Shown here one piece after another: positions 43,534 through 52,819 of a DNA stretch of 64,000 nt. Made by a program: the position numbers and the translations under genes. The notes below the pieces were generated by a model. The model was not told where the DNA came from. It did no database searches and worked only from the letters and a program-made list of their open reading frames with translations. Source of the DNA: Planococcus kocurii (GTDB lineage Bacteria > Bacillota > Bacilli > Bacillales_A > Planococcaceae); assembly GCF_001465835.2 (NCBI RefSeq), contig NZ_CP013661.2, positions 868,001 through 932,000 of the forward strand. Reading direction: 5' to 3'. Numbering within the stretch: the stretch's first letter is position 1; every line of letters begins with the position of its first letter.

Positions 43534-44973
43534 TCACAATTCAGTACGAATTAATTTCACTTCGGTCATATCTTTGATTGCCGAGATAACTTCATCTTTA
43601 AGCACAGCCTTAGCATCAACGCTCTTGTCAGAACCATTGATAGGATGATCGCCTGCACCTTCGTTGATATAGACCTTTTTTGATGTCAAGACATTACCTA
43701 GGTGTATAACTCGTTTCATATCACATGTGAATACGACTGCTCGTGAGCAGCAGTTGGATTCATTAATAGGATTAATTATTTCTTTTTCAGCACTAAACGG
43801 AATAATCGTAATGACTGGGGCAAATCGATCGGTACTACGTTGCTTTATATTAATCGATACATCACTAATAATAGTAGGTTCCATGAAAGCCTCTTTACGG
43901 TATCCACCTGCTGATAAAGTTGCGCCTTGTTCAAGCGTTTCTCTTACCCATGTTGCTACTCTTTCGGCTGCTTGTTCAGTAATCATCGGCCCGACATCAA
44001 TTGTCTCGTCTAGAGGATTTCCTATTTTAAGTGATTTTACTTTTTGAGTAAGCTTTTCAAGAAAAACTAAATAAATTTCTCTTTCTACATAAATTTGCTG
44101 AACTGATGTATAGCTTGCGTCTGCGTGTGTAATGCCCCCAATTACTGCAGCGTAAACTGCTGTGTCCAAATTAGCATCTCTAAAAACAATATGCAGTGTC
44201 TTGTAATCATGTGAGAGAATGACTTTTTTGCGTATGGTCATTCCGTCTGTTTTCAAGTTGTGATTGTCAGTAAAGATCACATATTTAGTTTTAGGGTGGG
44301 TTGTTATTATTCTCGCTAGGTTCTCGTCAGTCCCCATAACAATATTCATTACCCCTTTGGGCAATCCGGATTTTTCAAATAGACGGTAGAGCAAAGCAAA
44401 AGAAAGTACTGCTTTTTCTGATGGTTGCAAGATGACTGTATTGCCCGCTGCAATCGCTGAAGCAAGTTGATCGATCAATAAATTAAATGGTAAGTTAATC
44501 GACGTAAAGACGCTTACTACCCCAAGAGAAATCCGCTTTGTCATACCCATCTGAGTCAATTTTTCACTCGCACGAGTTAGTGGCATTCTTTCCGCGTAGA
44601 TTGTTTTTGCGCCTTCTGAAGCGTAACGCAACACAGCTATAGCGTGTGCCACTTCTAAACGGTTGGTCTTTAACGGCTTGACTGTTTCTAAAGACAAGAA
44701 ATACGCAAGTTGATCGATTTCGCTTTCTATTCGATTAGCTGTTTCCCTTAGTATTTCTGATCGTTTCTGAGCCGGCATTTTCTTCATGATTTTTGTGTAG
44801 ACACGATGCGAACAAATAACTGCCTGAGTTGCATCTTCTGTTGTCGCACATGAAAAATTTCCGATTACTTTATGAGTATAAGGATCGTTCACGCTAATTT
44901 CTCTAAGACCTGCTTTAATGACTTTGTTCCCTTCAATAATCGAACCGAAACGGCACGTCCCAATTTCAAGCAT
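43534..44973 (-). CDS. Degenerate aldehyde dehydrogenase family protein
   Basis: A 479-residue protein with the aldehyde dehydrogenase fold, such as TSINLPFNLLIDQLASAIAA and GLPKGVMNIVMG, and a full-length reading frame. The catalytic residues are missing. By alignment with typical members, the nucleophile Cys of GQxCxS is Tyr288 in DASYTSVQQIYV. The general-base Glu of LELGG is Ser254 in VILSHDYKTL, and the KPS lysine is Gln in LQPSEKA. It is probably not an aldehyde oxidase; a binding or regulatory role or an unusual reaction is possible. The start at 44973 has AAGGAGG nine bases upstream. It is the first gene of the operon. Confidence 0.8.
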   Translation of the reverse strand: MLEIGTCRFGSIIEGNKVIKAGLREISVNDPYTHKVIGNFSCATTEDATQAVICSHRVYTKIMKKMPAQKRSEILRETANRIESEIDQLAYFLSLETVKPLKTNRLEVAHAIAVLRYASEGAKTIYAERMPLTRASEKLTQMGMTKRISLGVVSVFTSINLPFNLLIDQLASAIAAGNTVILQPSEKAVLSFALLYRLFEKSGLPKGVMNIVMGTDENLARIITTHPKTKYVIFTDNHNLKTDGMTIRKKVILSHDYKTLHIVFRDANLDTAVYAAVIGGITHADASYTSVQQIYVEREIYLVFLEKLTQKVKSLKIGNPLDETIDVGPMITEQAAERVATWVRETLEQGATLSAGGYRKEAFMEPTIISDVSINIKQRSTDRFAPVITIIPFSAEKEIINPINESNCCSRAVVFTCDMKRVIHLGNVLTSKKVYINEGAGDHPINGSDKSVDAKAVLKDEVISAIKDMTEVKLIRTEL

Positions 44974-45013
44974 GTTGGATTCTCCTCCTTTCAATTGGAC
45001 AATCCTCTTTTAC

Positions 45014-45037
45014 TGTAAATGCAACTGTTTGTTTACA
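45014..45037. promoter_or_regulatory. Inverted repeat near the promoter of the ADH/ALDH operon
   Basis: TGTAAA (45014) and TTTACA (45032) form an imperfect dyad just downstream of the promoter of the operon. It may be an operator, but the half-sites are short. Confidence 0.3.
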
Positions 45038-45051
45038 TGTTGTTACTTAAT

Positions 45052-45079
45052 ATAGTATTCTCTTTTCTATTATTGTCAA
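45052..45079 (-). promoter_or_regulatory. Promoter of the ALDH-like/ADH operon
   Basis: TTGACA and TACTAT are separated by 16 bp on the minus strand, about 80 bp before the start codon. The TTGACA box is exact. Confidence 0.6.
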
Positions 45080-45138
45080 TATTCCGTCAATAAACATTAG
45101 AGTAATAACACACTTGCTCTTTTTTTCTTTAGTTAGTC

Positions 45139-45181
45139 AAAAAAAGAATTTCTTCACGAAATATCCGTGAAAAAATCCTTT
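45139..45181 (-). terminator. Terminator of the MEDS gene
   Basis: AAGGATTTTTTCACG pairs with CGTGAAGAAATTCTT (two mismatches), followed by T residues on the minus strand. Confidence 0.75.
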
Positions 45182-45195
45182 TGAGTGGGTATAAC

Positions 45196-45762
45196 TTAAT
45201 TAGACTGCCTTGAGATTGGCGAAACGTTGTTGTCGGTCATCAGATAGTCATGGCAATTCATTAGAACGTCTTTAAGCGAATCCGAGAGTCGAGGAGCATC
45301 GTAGGCACAAACAGAAATGGCTTTAAGCTGTGGTACAAGTTGCTCAATTGCTTGTTCATATTCTTTAATATCGCTAATGATTTCTGTTTCATCACGCCAC
45401 TCGATATGTCCCCAAGTACGAAAGCTCAAATCTTTTTCGAGAAAAGGATTGATGATTCGAGAAAAATAATCTAAAATCGTTGGCGGATGAAAATTTCCAT
45501 TCTTCCAATAAAACGTAAAGCTATTAACATAATGTACATTTTCTAATTGTTCTTTAGATAGAAGTTTCTCTAGATGTGTCAATATCTTTGGGTAAAGACG
45601 TTCATTTTCAACAAGTAGAATTTGGTCTCCTTGCTCCATACCGTCCATAACAAAGGAAACAGCATTATCAATGTAACGCTCCAGTTCTTCCACATAATAA
45701 AAAACGTGATCGCCTTTAGATAATTGAAATTTGTCCTGAACACTTACGATTTCTTTTCCCAA
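45196..45762 (-). CDS. MEDS-domain (DcmR-like) sensory protein
   Basis: A 188-residue protein made mostly of one MEDS domain. It has HVFYYVEELERYIDNAV at the N-terminus and LLVENERLYPKIL. RTWGHIEWRDETEI and ISVCAYDAPRLSDSL are conserved late segments of the domain. Such domains are found in methanogen and methylotroph regulators and in stand-alone Bacillus proteins and probably bind a small ligand. No DNA-binding part is present, so it must act through a partner. It lies upstream of the ALDH-like operon on the same strand, but a terminator separates them. Confidence 0.7.
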   Translation of the reverse strand: MGKEIVSVQDKFQLSKGDHVFYYVEELERYIDNAVSFVMDGMEQGDQILLVENERLYPKILTHLEKLLSKEQLENVHYVNSFTFYWKNGNFHPPTILDYFSRIINPFLEKDLSFRTWGHIEWRDETEIISDIKEYEQAIEQLVPQLKAISVCAYDAPRLSDSLKDVLMNCHDYLMTDNNVSPISRQSN

Positions 45763-45985
45763 ATGTTTTTTCCCCTTTAACGAGCAAGTTAATGAATATT
45801 CAAACCGTCTTTTTCACTATATCTAGTATATATAAAAATAGGAGTAAAAGATACTGCACAGCCTTTCCACTCTAAGTCTTTCGTAGGGATAGATGGGCGA
45901 TAAGAGCTTAGCATTAGCCAAGTTAGCGTTAGTATTGGATATAATAAAGCTAGGTGTTCTCAACTAGAGCAGGGAGGTCAAGTAT

Positions 45986-46840
45986 GTGAAAAAAATTATT
46001 CGGCAATTAGGATTGGACGATTTGCATTATTTAAAAGAAATGGAGACCGGTATAGAAGATGATTATATTCTTCGTGTCTACAGCAGAATTTCTAGCGGTT
46101 CTAGTCGTTTGTATGGTTTGTTTGTAGACGACCGTCTTGCAAGTATCGGTGGCTATACGATTTTTGCCAAGCAATACATTATGCTTGGCAGAATGCGCAG
46201 TGATTTACGCTTCCGCGGAAAAAATTTGTCCACACAATTAATGTCTTATATTATGGAGCAAGCCTTCTCGCTTCCTGCTATCCAATGGATCGGTGCAAAT
46301 ACGCAGCAAGAAAACACATCCGCCAGACGTGTTATGGATAAGCTCGGTCTTGCCGAAGTATCCACACTTTACAGCGCTATTTCCATTGACGCATCTTCAC
46401 TTGAGACTGGTGGTGCTATTTGGAAAAGCCTAACAACGCTTTCCCAAAAACAGGCGTGGGTCGATCAATTGTATATTCAGACAGGTGCTGTTTTTCCTTA
46501 TGAATGCTACTATACGTTTCCAGCTTCTGAAGAGTTGTTTGCCGATGCTAAATTAGCACAATGGTCTTTTTTTGAAAACCCTCAGAAAGACCGTGTGCTC
46601 ATAGCGAAAAAGGATTACAAACGAGATTATTATCTTCACATCGTCTACCCATGGGATGATTTAATGGAACAAGCCGGATTATGGGAAACTGTTTCACTGG
46701 CTCAGCGCGAGTTAAGTGAAACAGTAAAAGCAAAAGCTTTGCTGTGGATCGACTTGTCGCCTTCTCAAGTCAGTGCATTACCAACCCATCACATGTTTAA
46801 CTTGCCTTCTCCATGGCTATTGTATGGTGTTAATCGCTAA
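45986..46840 (+). CDS. GNAT-family N-acetyltransferase
   Basis: A 284-residue protein whose first 130 residues hold a GNAT fold. LGRMRSDLRFRGKNLSTQLM includes the acetyl-CoA-binding R/Q-x-x-G-x-G/A-like loop, though the canonical form is weakened (RFRGKN). NTQQENTSARRVMDKLGLAEV is the usual later signature. The C-terminal 150 residues are a separate unrecognised domain. The start is GTG with GGGAGG nine bases upstream. Substrate unknown. Confidence 0.8.
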   Translation: MKKIIRQLGLDDLHYLKEMETGIEDDYILRVYSRISSGSSRLYGLFVDDRLASIGGYTIFAKQYIMLGRMRSDLRFRGKNLSTQLMSYIMEQAFSLPAIQWIGANTQQENTSARRVMDKLGLAEVSTLYSAISIDASSLETGGAIWKSLTTLSQKQAWVDQLYIQTGAVFPYECYYTFPASEELFADAKLAQWSFFENPQKDRVLIAKKDYKRDYYLHIVYPWDDLMEQAGLWETVSLAQRELSETVKAKALLWIDLSPSQVSALPTHHMFNLPSPWLLYGVNR

Positions 46841-46854
46841 TTCGTAATTTACCT

Positions 46855-46902
46855 AAAAAAGTAAGCTCTCTTTTGAATGTTCAAAAGAGAGCTTACTTTT
46901 TT
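46855..46902. terminator. Bidirectional terminator
   Basis: AAAAAAGTAAGCTCTCTT pairs with its exact complement on the 3' side around a short loop. It serves the convergent GNAT and NhaC genes. Confidence 0.92.
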
Positions 46903-46921
46903 AGTTATCAAACACGAGATC

Positions 46922-48379
46922 TTAAACATTTTCTGTCAATTCGTTTTCATTATCCATTCGCTGCTGTCTTAATTTTAAATTTTTCACTTCTTCTTTTGTC
47001 AAAAATTGAACTTTATACCCAACTAGACCCATAATAATGCCGATAATTGGAACTGTATAATTGAGCACCGCATAAGGAGCATAGGCAAATGGATGAACGG
47101 CCAAAGTTGCTAGAATAAATACCCCACATGTATTCCATGGAACAAAAGGAGACGTTAAAGTTCCTCCATCTTCGAGCGCACGTGAAAGGTTCTTTGAATG
47201 CAATCCTTTATCTTGATAAGCTGTCGCATACATTCTTCCAGGAATTAGAATCGAAATATACTGCTCTGATGCCGTTGCGTTCGTGAAAAAAGCAGAAACG
47301 ATTGTCGCTGCGATTAAACTACCAGCTGATTTTGCGACCTTCAAAATTTGTGTAACGATTGCTTTTAGCATACCTGTTTGTTCAAGTATCCCGCCAAGAA
47401 CCATCGCGAAAATGGTTAAGGAGACAGTGAACATCATTGAAGCGATCCCACCGCGGTTAAACAATTCATCAACCATTTCGTTACCAGAAGCAATGGCAAA
47501 GCCGTCATGCAGCGTGTTAACTGCATCCCCAACATTGCCTCCTTGTACAAAAATCTGGCACATAAAACCAAGGAATACACCCACGACTAAAGCTGGCAAT
47601 GCTGGTACTTTTAGTGCGACTAATCCGATAATCGTTGCAGGTACTAATAACAACCAAGGTGAAATCAAAAAGTTACTGTCTAGCGCGGTTAAAATTCCTT
47701 GAATATTTTCTTGGTCAATCGCCGATCCAGCAAATTGGCGACCGAGGAAAAAGTAAACGATTAAAGCAATGACTAGTCCAGGAACTGTCGTATACAGCAT
47801 ATGCTTGATATGTTCAAATAAATTTGTATTCGTAATACCAGCTGCAAGATTCGTAGTGTCTGACAGTGGCGACATCTTGTCACCAAAATAAGAACCTGAA
47901 ATAACAGCTCCGGCTACCATTGCCGCTGGAATTCCCATGCTAAGACCAATTCCCATACCGGCTACACCAATTGTTCCCATTGTCGACCACGAACTACCAA
48001 TAGCGAGTGCAACAATTCCACAGATCATACAAATGGTCATCAAAAACAATGAAGGCGTAATAATTTGTAAGCCGTAATAAATCATCGTTGCAATAATACC
48101 GCCACCAATCCACGAAGCGATTATCATCCCAACAACAATAATAATCAAAATAGCTGGAAGCGCTAAACGAATTCCTTTGTACGCTCCTTCTTCGATTGTT
48201 TCCCATTTGTAACCGAGACGCCAAGCAATCAATGCCGCCACAATAGCGCCTATAGCTAGAGGTACATGTGGACTTCCTTCAAAAACAATAATGGTAATTG
48301 CCATTACTGAAATCATGACAATCAATGGAATAAGTGCTAATGCAAATGGTATTTTAATCTCTTGTTGCTGTGTTTTCAT
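46922..48379 (-). CDS. nhaC: NhaC-family sodium/proton antiporter
   Basis: A 485-residue membrane protein with about 12 helices. GSSWSTMGTIGVAGMGIG and ISGSYFGDKMSPLSDTTNLAAG match the conserved NhaC/ion-transporter-superfamily core. FFTNATASEQYISILIPGRM and LEDGGTLTSPFVPWNTCGVF are its C-terminal counterparts. It exchanges external protons for internal sodium (a related member swaps malate and lactate). The start at 48379 is preferred over the frame opening at 48433 because AAGGGG lies nine bases upstream. It is the second antiporter in the window, with the CPA1 gene at 29782. Confidence 0.9.
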   Translation of the reverse strand: MKTQQQEIKIPFALALIPLIVMISVMAITIIVFEGSPHVPLAIGAIVAALIAWRLGYKWETIEEGAYKGIRLALPAILIIIVVGMIIASWIGGGIIATMIYYGLQIITPSLFLMTICMICGIVALAIGSSWSTMGTIGVAGMGIGLSMGIPAAMVAGAVISGSYFGDKMSPLSDTTNLAAGITNTNLFEHIKHMLYTTVPGLVIALIVYFFLGRQFAGSAIDQENIQGILTALDSNFLISPWLLLVPATIIGLVALKVPALPALVVGVFLGFMCQIFVQGGNVGDAVNTLHDGFAIASGNEMVDELFNRGGIASMMFTVSLTIFAMVLGGILEQTGMLKAIVTQILKVAKSAGSLIAATIVSAFFTNATASEQYISILIPGRMYATAYQDKGLHSKNLSRALEDGGTLTSPFVPWNTCGVFILATLAVHPFAYAPYAVLNYTVPIIGIIMGLVGYKVQFLTKEEVKNLKLRQQRMDNENELTENV

Positions 48380-48516
48380 TGTATGTATCCCCTTACATTT
48401 AAAGTATGACTTCATATTACAGCAAAATTTCAAATAATCTATATTTTTTTTGCGTAATTGGTCTATAAAATCATTTATTTTAACAAAAGATTTCGGTAAT
48501 CCTATATAGACAGCAC

Positions 48517-48550
48517 AAAAACAGTTATTTTTTTGAAAAATAACTGTTTG
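48517..48550 (-). terminator. Terminator of the small gene at 48647
   Basis: AAACAGTTATTTTT pairs with AAAAATAACTGTTT around a three-base loop. It is downstream of the 88-residue gene on the minus strand. Confidence 0.7.
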
Positions 48551-48646
48551 CTTATAGAAAACATAGTAGAAAATCGCGTTGGTGATTTATTTATATCTAT
48601 TAATTGAGTGGGTCCCCCCTCCGCTCAATCGATTCTACTGTTGTAT

Positions 48647-48913
48647 TTACATCTCTTTTTTTAAAGCCAAGTAAATTTCCGCTTCAAAAAATTTGCGACG
48701 GTGATCAGCTGATTTTCGTTTAGACAATGTACCGTTATCAAAAACACGACCACAGAAATAAAATGGAGCTTCCTCATTGTCTATAATCTGCCATGTGCCA
48801 TGGAGAGCTTGCTGACTGCCAAAATCCACGAAAAATTTTTGTCCGTTAGGCAACACAGGATACTTACATTCTGCTTTAGCTGATGTATTTCCATTAAATT
48901 TATCCACAGTCAT
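48647..48913 (-). CDS. Small hypothetical protein, 88 residues
   Basis: I do not recognise it. The 88 residues have two cysteines, many aromatics and a basic segment (GTLSKRKSADHRRKF), with no signal peptide or membrane segment. AGGAGCGATGAC places a moderate ribosome site before the ATG. It has its own terminator, which argues that it is a real gene. No functional link to the NhaC or LtaS-like neighbours is evident. Confidence 0.55.
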   Translation of the reverse strand: MTVDKFNGNTSAKAECKYPVLPNGQKFFVDFGSQQALHGTWQIIDNEEAPFYFCGRVFDNGTLSKRKSADHRRKFFEAEIYLALKKEM

Positions 48914-49089
48914 CGCTCCTTTATACGAACTAACTTCTTGTTCCTTTATTTCCTAGATACCCACAGCTTATTTACTCAAACTTTTGCCATGTTTTCGCAG
49001 GACTTTAAAGTGGTATTTATAAAGAACTGTATCATTTTGCAAAAAAAAATTTGATTTGCAAAATAGACTAATTTATTTGGAGGTCTGTC

Positions 49090-50925
49090 ATGAAATTTCC
49101 CGAGTATTGGATTTACCTGTTACTGTCTATTTCGAAGCTGTTTTTGTTTAGCGTGTATGCAGGGACTAATTTCTCTTTCAGTTTCTTTGTTCTTAATCTC
49201 GCTTCGATAGTGGTGTTGTCTAGTTGGACTTTGTTACTAAGTAGCAAAAAAAGACGATGGATTTTATTGCTATTGCTGTTTTTACATAGCACTCTTCTCA
49301 TTTCAGATCTTTGGTACTATCGTTATTTTGATGATTTGCTGTCTGTCGTGCTAATCGCAGACCTTACACAGATGAGTGATGTTGGCGGTGGATTTCTGAC
49401 TTTAATCGAAATGAAAGATTTTCTCTTTTTTGCTGACTTGCTAATTTTTTCTATTGTTCTTTTTGCTACTCGCAACACACAAGAAAAAGTAACACTGGAG
49501 AGAAAGAGTCTAGTAGCAGGTGGTGGCTTTGCGCTTGGACTTGCGTTGTTTGTGATTCCTATCGTGATTAGCTACTCTAACGAAGAACAATGGCTTGTAG
49601 ATGAACCGATTTCGAATATGCGTGAATATTACCAGCTTGGATTTTGGGGCTATCACGGGTTAGATTTTGCCCAAGGTATTGGCTCTTTTTTTAAAGACAC
49701 GAATGTAACTGCTGAAGAAGAGTCACAGATTCGCCAATTGCATCCCAACCACTCTTCAACTAATCCCGATTCTGAAAAACCAAATGTGATCGTTGTTCAA
49801 TTAGAGTCTTTTCAAACATCCGTCATTGAACAGCAAGTGAATGGCCAAGAACTAACCCCTCACTTAAATGCGTTAAAAGAAGAAGCATACTTTTTCCCAT
49901 CGTTTTATCATCAAACGCATGAAGGTCGGACATCGGATGCTGAATTTATTACATTAACGTCTCTATACCCGTTAAAATCCGGTTCAGTTTATACGCAATA
50001 CGCCGACCACGAATTTGATGGCTTACCCGAACTGCTTAGAAATGCAGGGTATGACACAGCAGCTATGCATGCGTTTGAAAAAGATTTCTGGAATCGTGAT
50101 GATTTTTACAAGAATATCGGTTTTAACCATTTCTTCAGCCAAACAGATTTCCCGGACAATCAGGATATCGGCATGGCTTTGAATGATGAAGACTTTTTCA
50201 CTTCTTCTATCGATTTCGCTGAACAGTTAAAAGAGCCTTATTTTGCTTTTTTAGTCGCATTATCGAGTCATACACCCTATGAAATACCCGAAGAACTAGA
50301 GCAATTAGAGTTATCCGGTTACGAAGATCCCCTGTTAAAAGGCTATTACGAAACAATTCATTATGTCGATGGCGCTGTAGGCGTGATGATCGAAGAACTA
50401 AAGAAAAGGGACATGTGGGACGATTCACTCATCGTGTTCTACGGTGATCATGATAGTGGATTGACTCAGGCCACTAGTGAAATGGCACAAAAACTCGATG
50501 CCAAAACGAAGGTGGAATTATTTGAACTTGATCGACAAGTTCCACTGTTTATTAAAGCACCAAACATGACCCGTGGAGAAACGTTTACTAATAACGGTGG
50601 TCAAATTGATATTGCTCCGACTATCCTTGACCTAGTCGGAATTGAGTCGTCTTATATGCTGGGACAGTCGCTATTAAACGATACTAGCAATTTGACGCTG
50701 TTCCGTGACGGTGCTTTTCGTTATGAAAAATTTTATTTTGAGCCTGATTTGACTGTAGCTGCTGGAAGCGGCACTTGTTATGAAACCGATTCGGGCGAAA
50801 AAGTTGAAGTTGAGCAGTGTAGCGAGCAGATTGACTCTGTCACTGAAAAGCTACGGTTATCTGATTTGATTATCCAAAAAAATGCGTTACAAAAAATAGA
50901 AGAGAGCAAAAGTGACAAAAAATAG
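49090..50925 (+). CDS. LtaS-family sulfatase-fold phosphotransferase
   Basis: A 611-residue protein with about five N-terminal helices followed by an extracellular alkaline-phosphatase-like domain. The nucleophile threonine is in HEGRTSDAEFITLTSLYPL, the first metal residue in VIVVQLESFQ, and VFYGDHDSGL holds the second metal site. HYVDGAVGVMIEEL is typical of the family. LtaS-type enzymes move glycerol phosphate from phosphatidylglycerol to build lipoteichoic acid. B. subtilis has four paralogues, and this one could be the main synthase or a primase-like copy. A signal-peptidase site after the helices usually releases the domain. GGAGG precedes the ATG. Confidence 0.88.
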   Translation: MKFPEYWIYLLLSISKLFLFSVYAGTNFSFSFFVLNLASIVVLSSWTLLLSSKKRRWILLLLLFLHSTLLISDLWYYRYFDDLLSVVLIADLTQMSDVGGGFLTLIEMKDFLFFADLLIFSIVLFATRNTQEKVTLERKSLVAGGGFALGLALFVIPIVISYSNEEQWLVDEPISNMREYYQLGFWGYHGLDFAQGIGSFFKDTNVTAEEESQIRQLHPNHSSTNPDSEKPNVIVVQLESFQTSVIEQQVNGQELTPHLNALKEEAYFFPSFYHQTHEGRTSDAEFITLTSLYPLKSGSVYTQYADHEFDGLPELLRNAGYDTAAMHAFEKDFWNRDDFYKNIGFNHFFSQTDFPDNQDIGMALNDEDFFTSSIDFAEQLKEPYFAFLVALSSHTPYEIPEELEQLELSGYEDPLLKGYYETIHYVDGAVGVMIEELKKRDMWDDSLIVFYGDHDSGLTQATSEMAQKLDAKTKVELFELDRQVPLFIKAPNMTRGETFTNNGGQIDIAPTILDLVGIESSYMLGQSLLNDTSNLTLFRDGAFRYEKFYFEPDLTVAAGSGTCYETDSGEKVEVEQCSEQIDSVTEKLRLSDLIIQKNALQKIEESKSDKK

Positions 50926-51052
50926 ACTGCGTATCAACTAACGGTGATTTCTCATAGAAAACGAAGAGACCAAAATTTCTTTTATTGAATTTTCACTATA
51001 TGATGGAATTAGATAAACTCGAACTGCTCGTTTACAGAAAAGGATGATGGCT

Positions 51053-51583
51053 ATGAGAATATTACGAAACACCCTATTACTGTCTGTTCTTTTAGTGGCA
51101 TTAAGTGGATGCACAGGTACTTCACAACAAGATGGAGCAAATGCTGAACAACTGAACGATGGCAATCCAGCGCCTAGTTTTAACTTAGTGGATTTGGAAG
51201 GAAATCAGCAAAACCTTGCCGATTACGCCGGTCAAAAGGTATACGTAAAATTTTGGGCATCTTGGTGTTCTATTTGTCTTTCCGGTATGGAGGAATTGAA
51301 TACATTAGCGGGTGAAGACACCGATTTTAAAGTGCTAACAATCGTATCGCCAGACTCTAATGCTGAGAAAAGCAGCGAATCATTCGCTAAATGGTTTAAA
51401 GGATTTCCTGATGCCGAGAATATTACTGTGCTATTAGATGAAGGTGGTACTTTCTTTGACGAATATGGCGTCATTGGTTATCCAACTTCTGTTTATATCG
51501 GATCAGATGGCACACTCGTTAAAAGTCAGACTGGTCATTTCAGCAATGAAGAAATTAAAGCAAGCTTTGAATCAATCCAATAA
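51053..51583 (+). CDS. TlpA/ResA-like thioredoxin-fold lipoprotein
   Basis: A 176-residue lipoprotein. From the start MRILRNTLLLSVLLVALSGC the lipobox LSGC gives a lipid-anchored cysteine. The start at 51053 is chosen because AAAAGGA is eight bases away, whereas it directly abuts the ATG at 51044. The thioredoxin domain has FWASWCSICLSGMEEL with a CxxC active site and GVIGYPTSVYIG with the cis-proline. It probably reduces disulfides outside the membrane, as in ResA/CcmG or MsrAB partners. No electron donor such as CcdA lies beside it. A convergent Ca2+/H+ exchanger follows. Confidence 0.85.
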   Translation: MRILRNTLLLSVLLVALSGCTGTSQQDGANAEQLNDGNPAPSFNLVDLEGNQQNLADYAGQKVYVKFWASWCSICLSGMEELNTLAGEDTDFKVLTIVSPDSNAEKSSESFAKWFKGFPDAENITVLLDEGGTFFDEYGVIGYPTSVYIGSDGTLVKSQTGHFSNEEIKASFESIQ

Positions 51584-51609
51584 GCAGTAGTACTGCAATC
51601 AAAAAATGA

Positions 51610-51648
51610 AACAAGCTGCCAACGATTTTTTCGTTGGCAGCTTGTTTT
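51610..51648. terminator. Bidirectional terminator
   Basis: AACAAGCTGCCAACGA pairs perfectly with TCGTTGGCAGCTTGTT, followed by TTT. It serves the lipoprotein gene and the convergent exchanger. Confidence 0.92.
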
Positions 51649-52703
51649 TACAACAAATAAAACCCGATTCCCATGATGAGATAAGCCGCGAGTAGCGTTA
51701 AGCCTTCAAACCAGTTCGATTCTCCATCATTCATGACGTTGATTGCCAGAAAGACTGCAGTAATCATTGCGACTAGTTCTGAAACGGTAAAAACCAATGG
51801 CATTTGTTGCGGCATGAAAAGAGAAATAAGCACTAAAACAGGTGCTACAAACATGGCAATCTGGAGCGTGGAGCCGATGGCAATTTCTACCGCCACGTCC
51901 ATTTTGTTCTTCATGGCCATGATGAGCGCAGAAGCGTGCTCAGCCGCATTCCCAACAATTGCGACGATGATCACACCAATAAACAATTCAGACCAGCCAA
52001 ACTGCTTTCCTACTTCTTCAAATGTATGAACCAAGTTTTCTGAAACGTAAGCAACGATTAACGTGGCAACGAGCAGAATAATCAGTGCCTTCTTTTTCGA
52101 CCACTCTGGTTCTTCGTGTTCGGAATCTTGTGCTACGTCTGCATGGTTATAAACACCGCGATGTGTAACGAGCTTGAAGAATAATCCTGCCAAGTACAAA
52201 ACAATCATGATAACGGAAATACCGACACTCAATTGAATGGTCTCGGTTTCGTTCATTGTCATCGAAAAAATTTCTGGAATGACAAACGCTACAACAACTG
52301 CAAAAATTAGTAAACCTGAGTTGTGTGTAGCGTCATGAACGTTGAACATTTGTCGCTTAAATTTGATGCCTCCTAGGAAAAAGGACAATCCGCCGACCAA
52401 CAGTAAATTTCCGAGCACCGAGCCGGTTAAGGAAGCTAATACGACGCCGATCAAACCTGCCTGCAAGGCGAAAATAGAAATGATCAATTCTACGGCGTTT
52501 CCAAATGTTGCATTCAGCAAACCACCGATACGTGGACCGCTGACGATTGCTAGGCTTTCTGTTGCTCTTCCCATAAAACTTGATAATGCCACAACACTTA
52601 TTGAGCAGATAAAAAACATGGCGATGCTTGGCCAGTTCTGGAAAGATCCAAGTACCGTTAAGGGTACTCCTACCGCCACCAAAACTCCGAATATCCGATT
52701 CAT
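51648..52703 (-). CDS. Calcium/proton exchanger, CaCA (Cax) family
   Basis: A 351-residue exchanger of two homologous halves. The alpha-1 repeat is GLLNATFGNAVELIISIF and the alpha-2 repeat is VAIVGNAAEHASALIMAM, each with GNAxE acidic residues that bind calcium. Eleven helices are expected, with a short acidic loop (QDSEHEEPEW) in the middle. The start at 52703 follows AAAGGAGAGAAGG; the frame is open to 52763. It exports Ca2+ in exchange for protons, as the B. subtilis homologue YfkE/ChaA does. Confidence 0.9.
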   Translation of the reverse strand: MNRIFGVLVAVGVPLTVLGSFQNWPSIAMFFICSISVVALSSFMGRATESLAIVSGPRIGGLLNATFGNAVELIISIFALQAGLIGVVLASLTGSVLGNLLLVGGLSFFLGGIKFKRQMFNVHDATHNSGLLIFAVVVAFVIPEIFSMTMNETETIQLSVGISVIMIVLYLAGLFFKLVTHRGVYNHADVAQDSEHEEPEWSKKKALIILLVATLIVAYVSENLVHTFEEVGKQFGWSELFIGVIIVAIVGNAAEHASALIMAMKNKMDVAVEIAIGSTLQIAMFVAPVLVLISLFMPQQMPLVFTVSELVAMITAVFLAINVMNDGESNWFEGLTLLAAYLIMGIGFYLL

Positions 52704-52762
52704 AACGTCCCTTCTCTCCTTTTTAATAATATTGGATACCCATTCCCCTAAATTTCCTAACA

Positions 52763-52802
52763 CAAAAACGACATCCTTCTGTTATAAATAGGAGGTCGTT
52801 TC
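52763..52802 (-). terminator. Terminator of the PAP2 gene
   Basis: AAACGACATCCT and AGGAGGTCGTTT form a 12-bp stem (one mismatch), and A/T-rich sequence flanks it. It ends the PAP2 gene on the minus strand. Confidence 0.8.
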
Positions 52803-52819
52803 TGATTACTTTTTCTACT

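Noticed and set aside
46922..48433. NhaC start at the 48433 codon
   Set aside because: AAGGGG precedes the ATG at 48379 and the extra N-terminal residues are cysteine-rich and not family-like.
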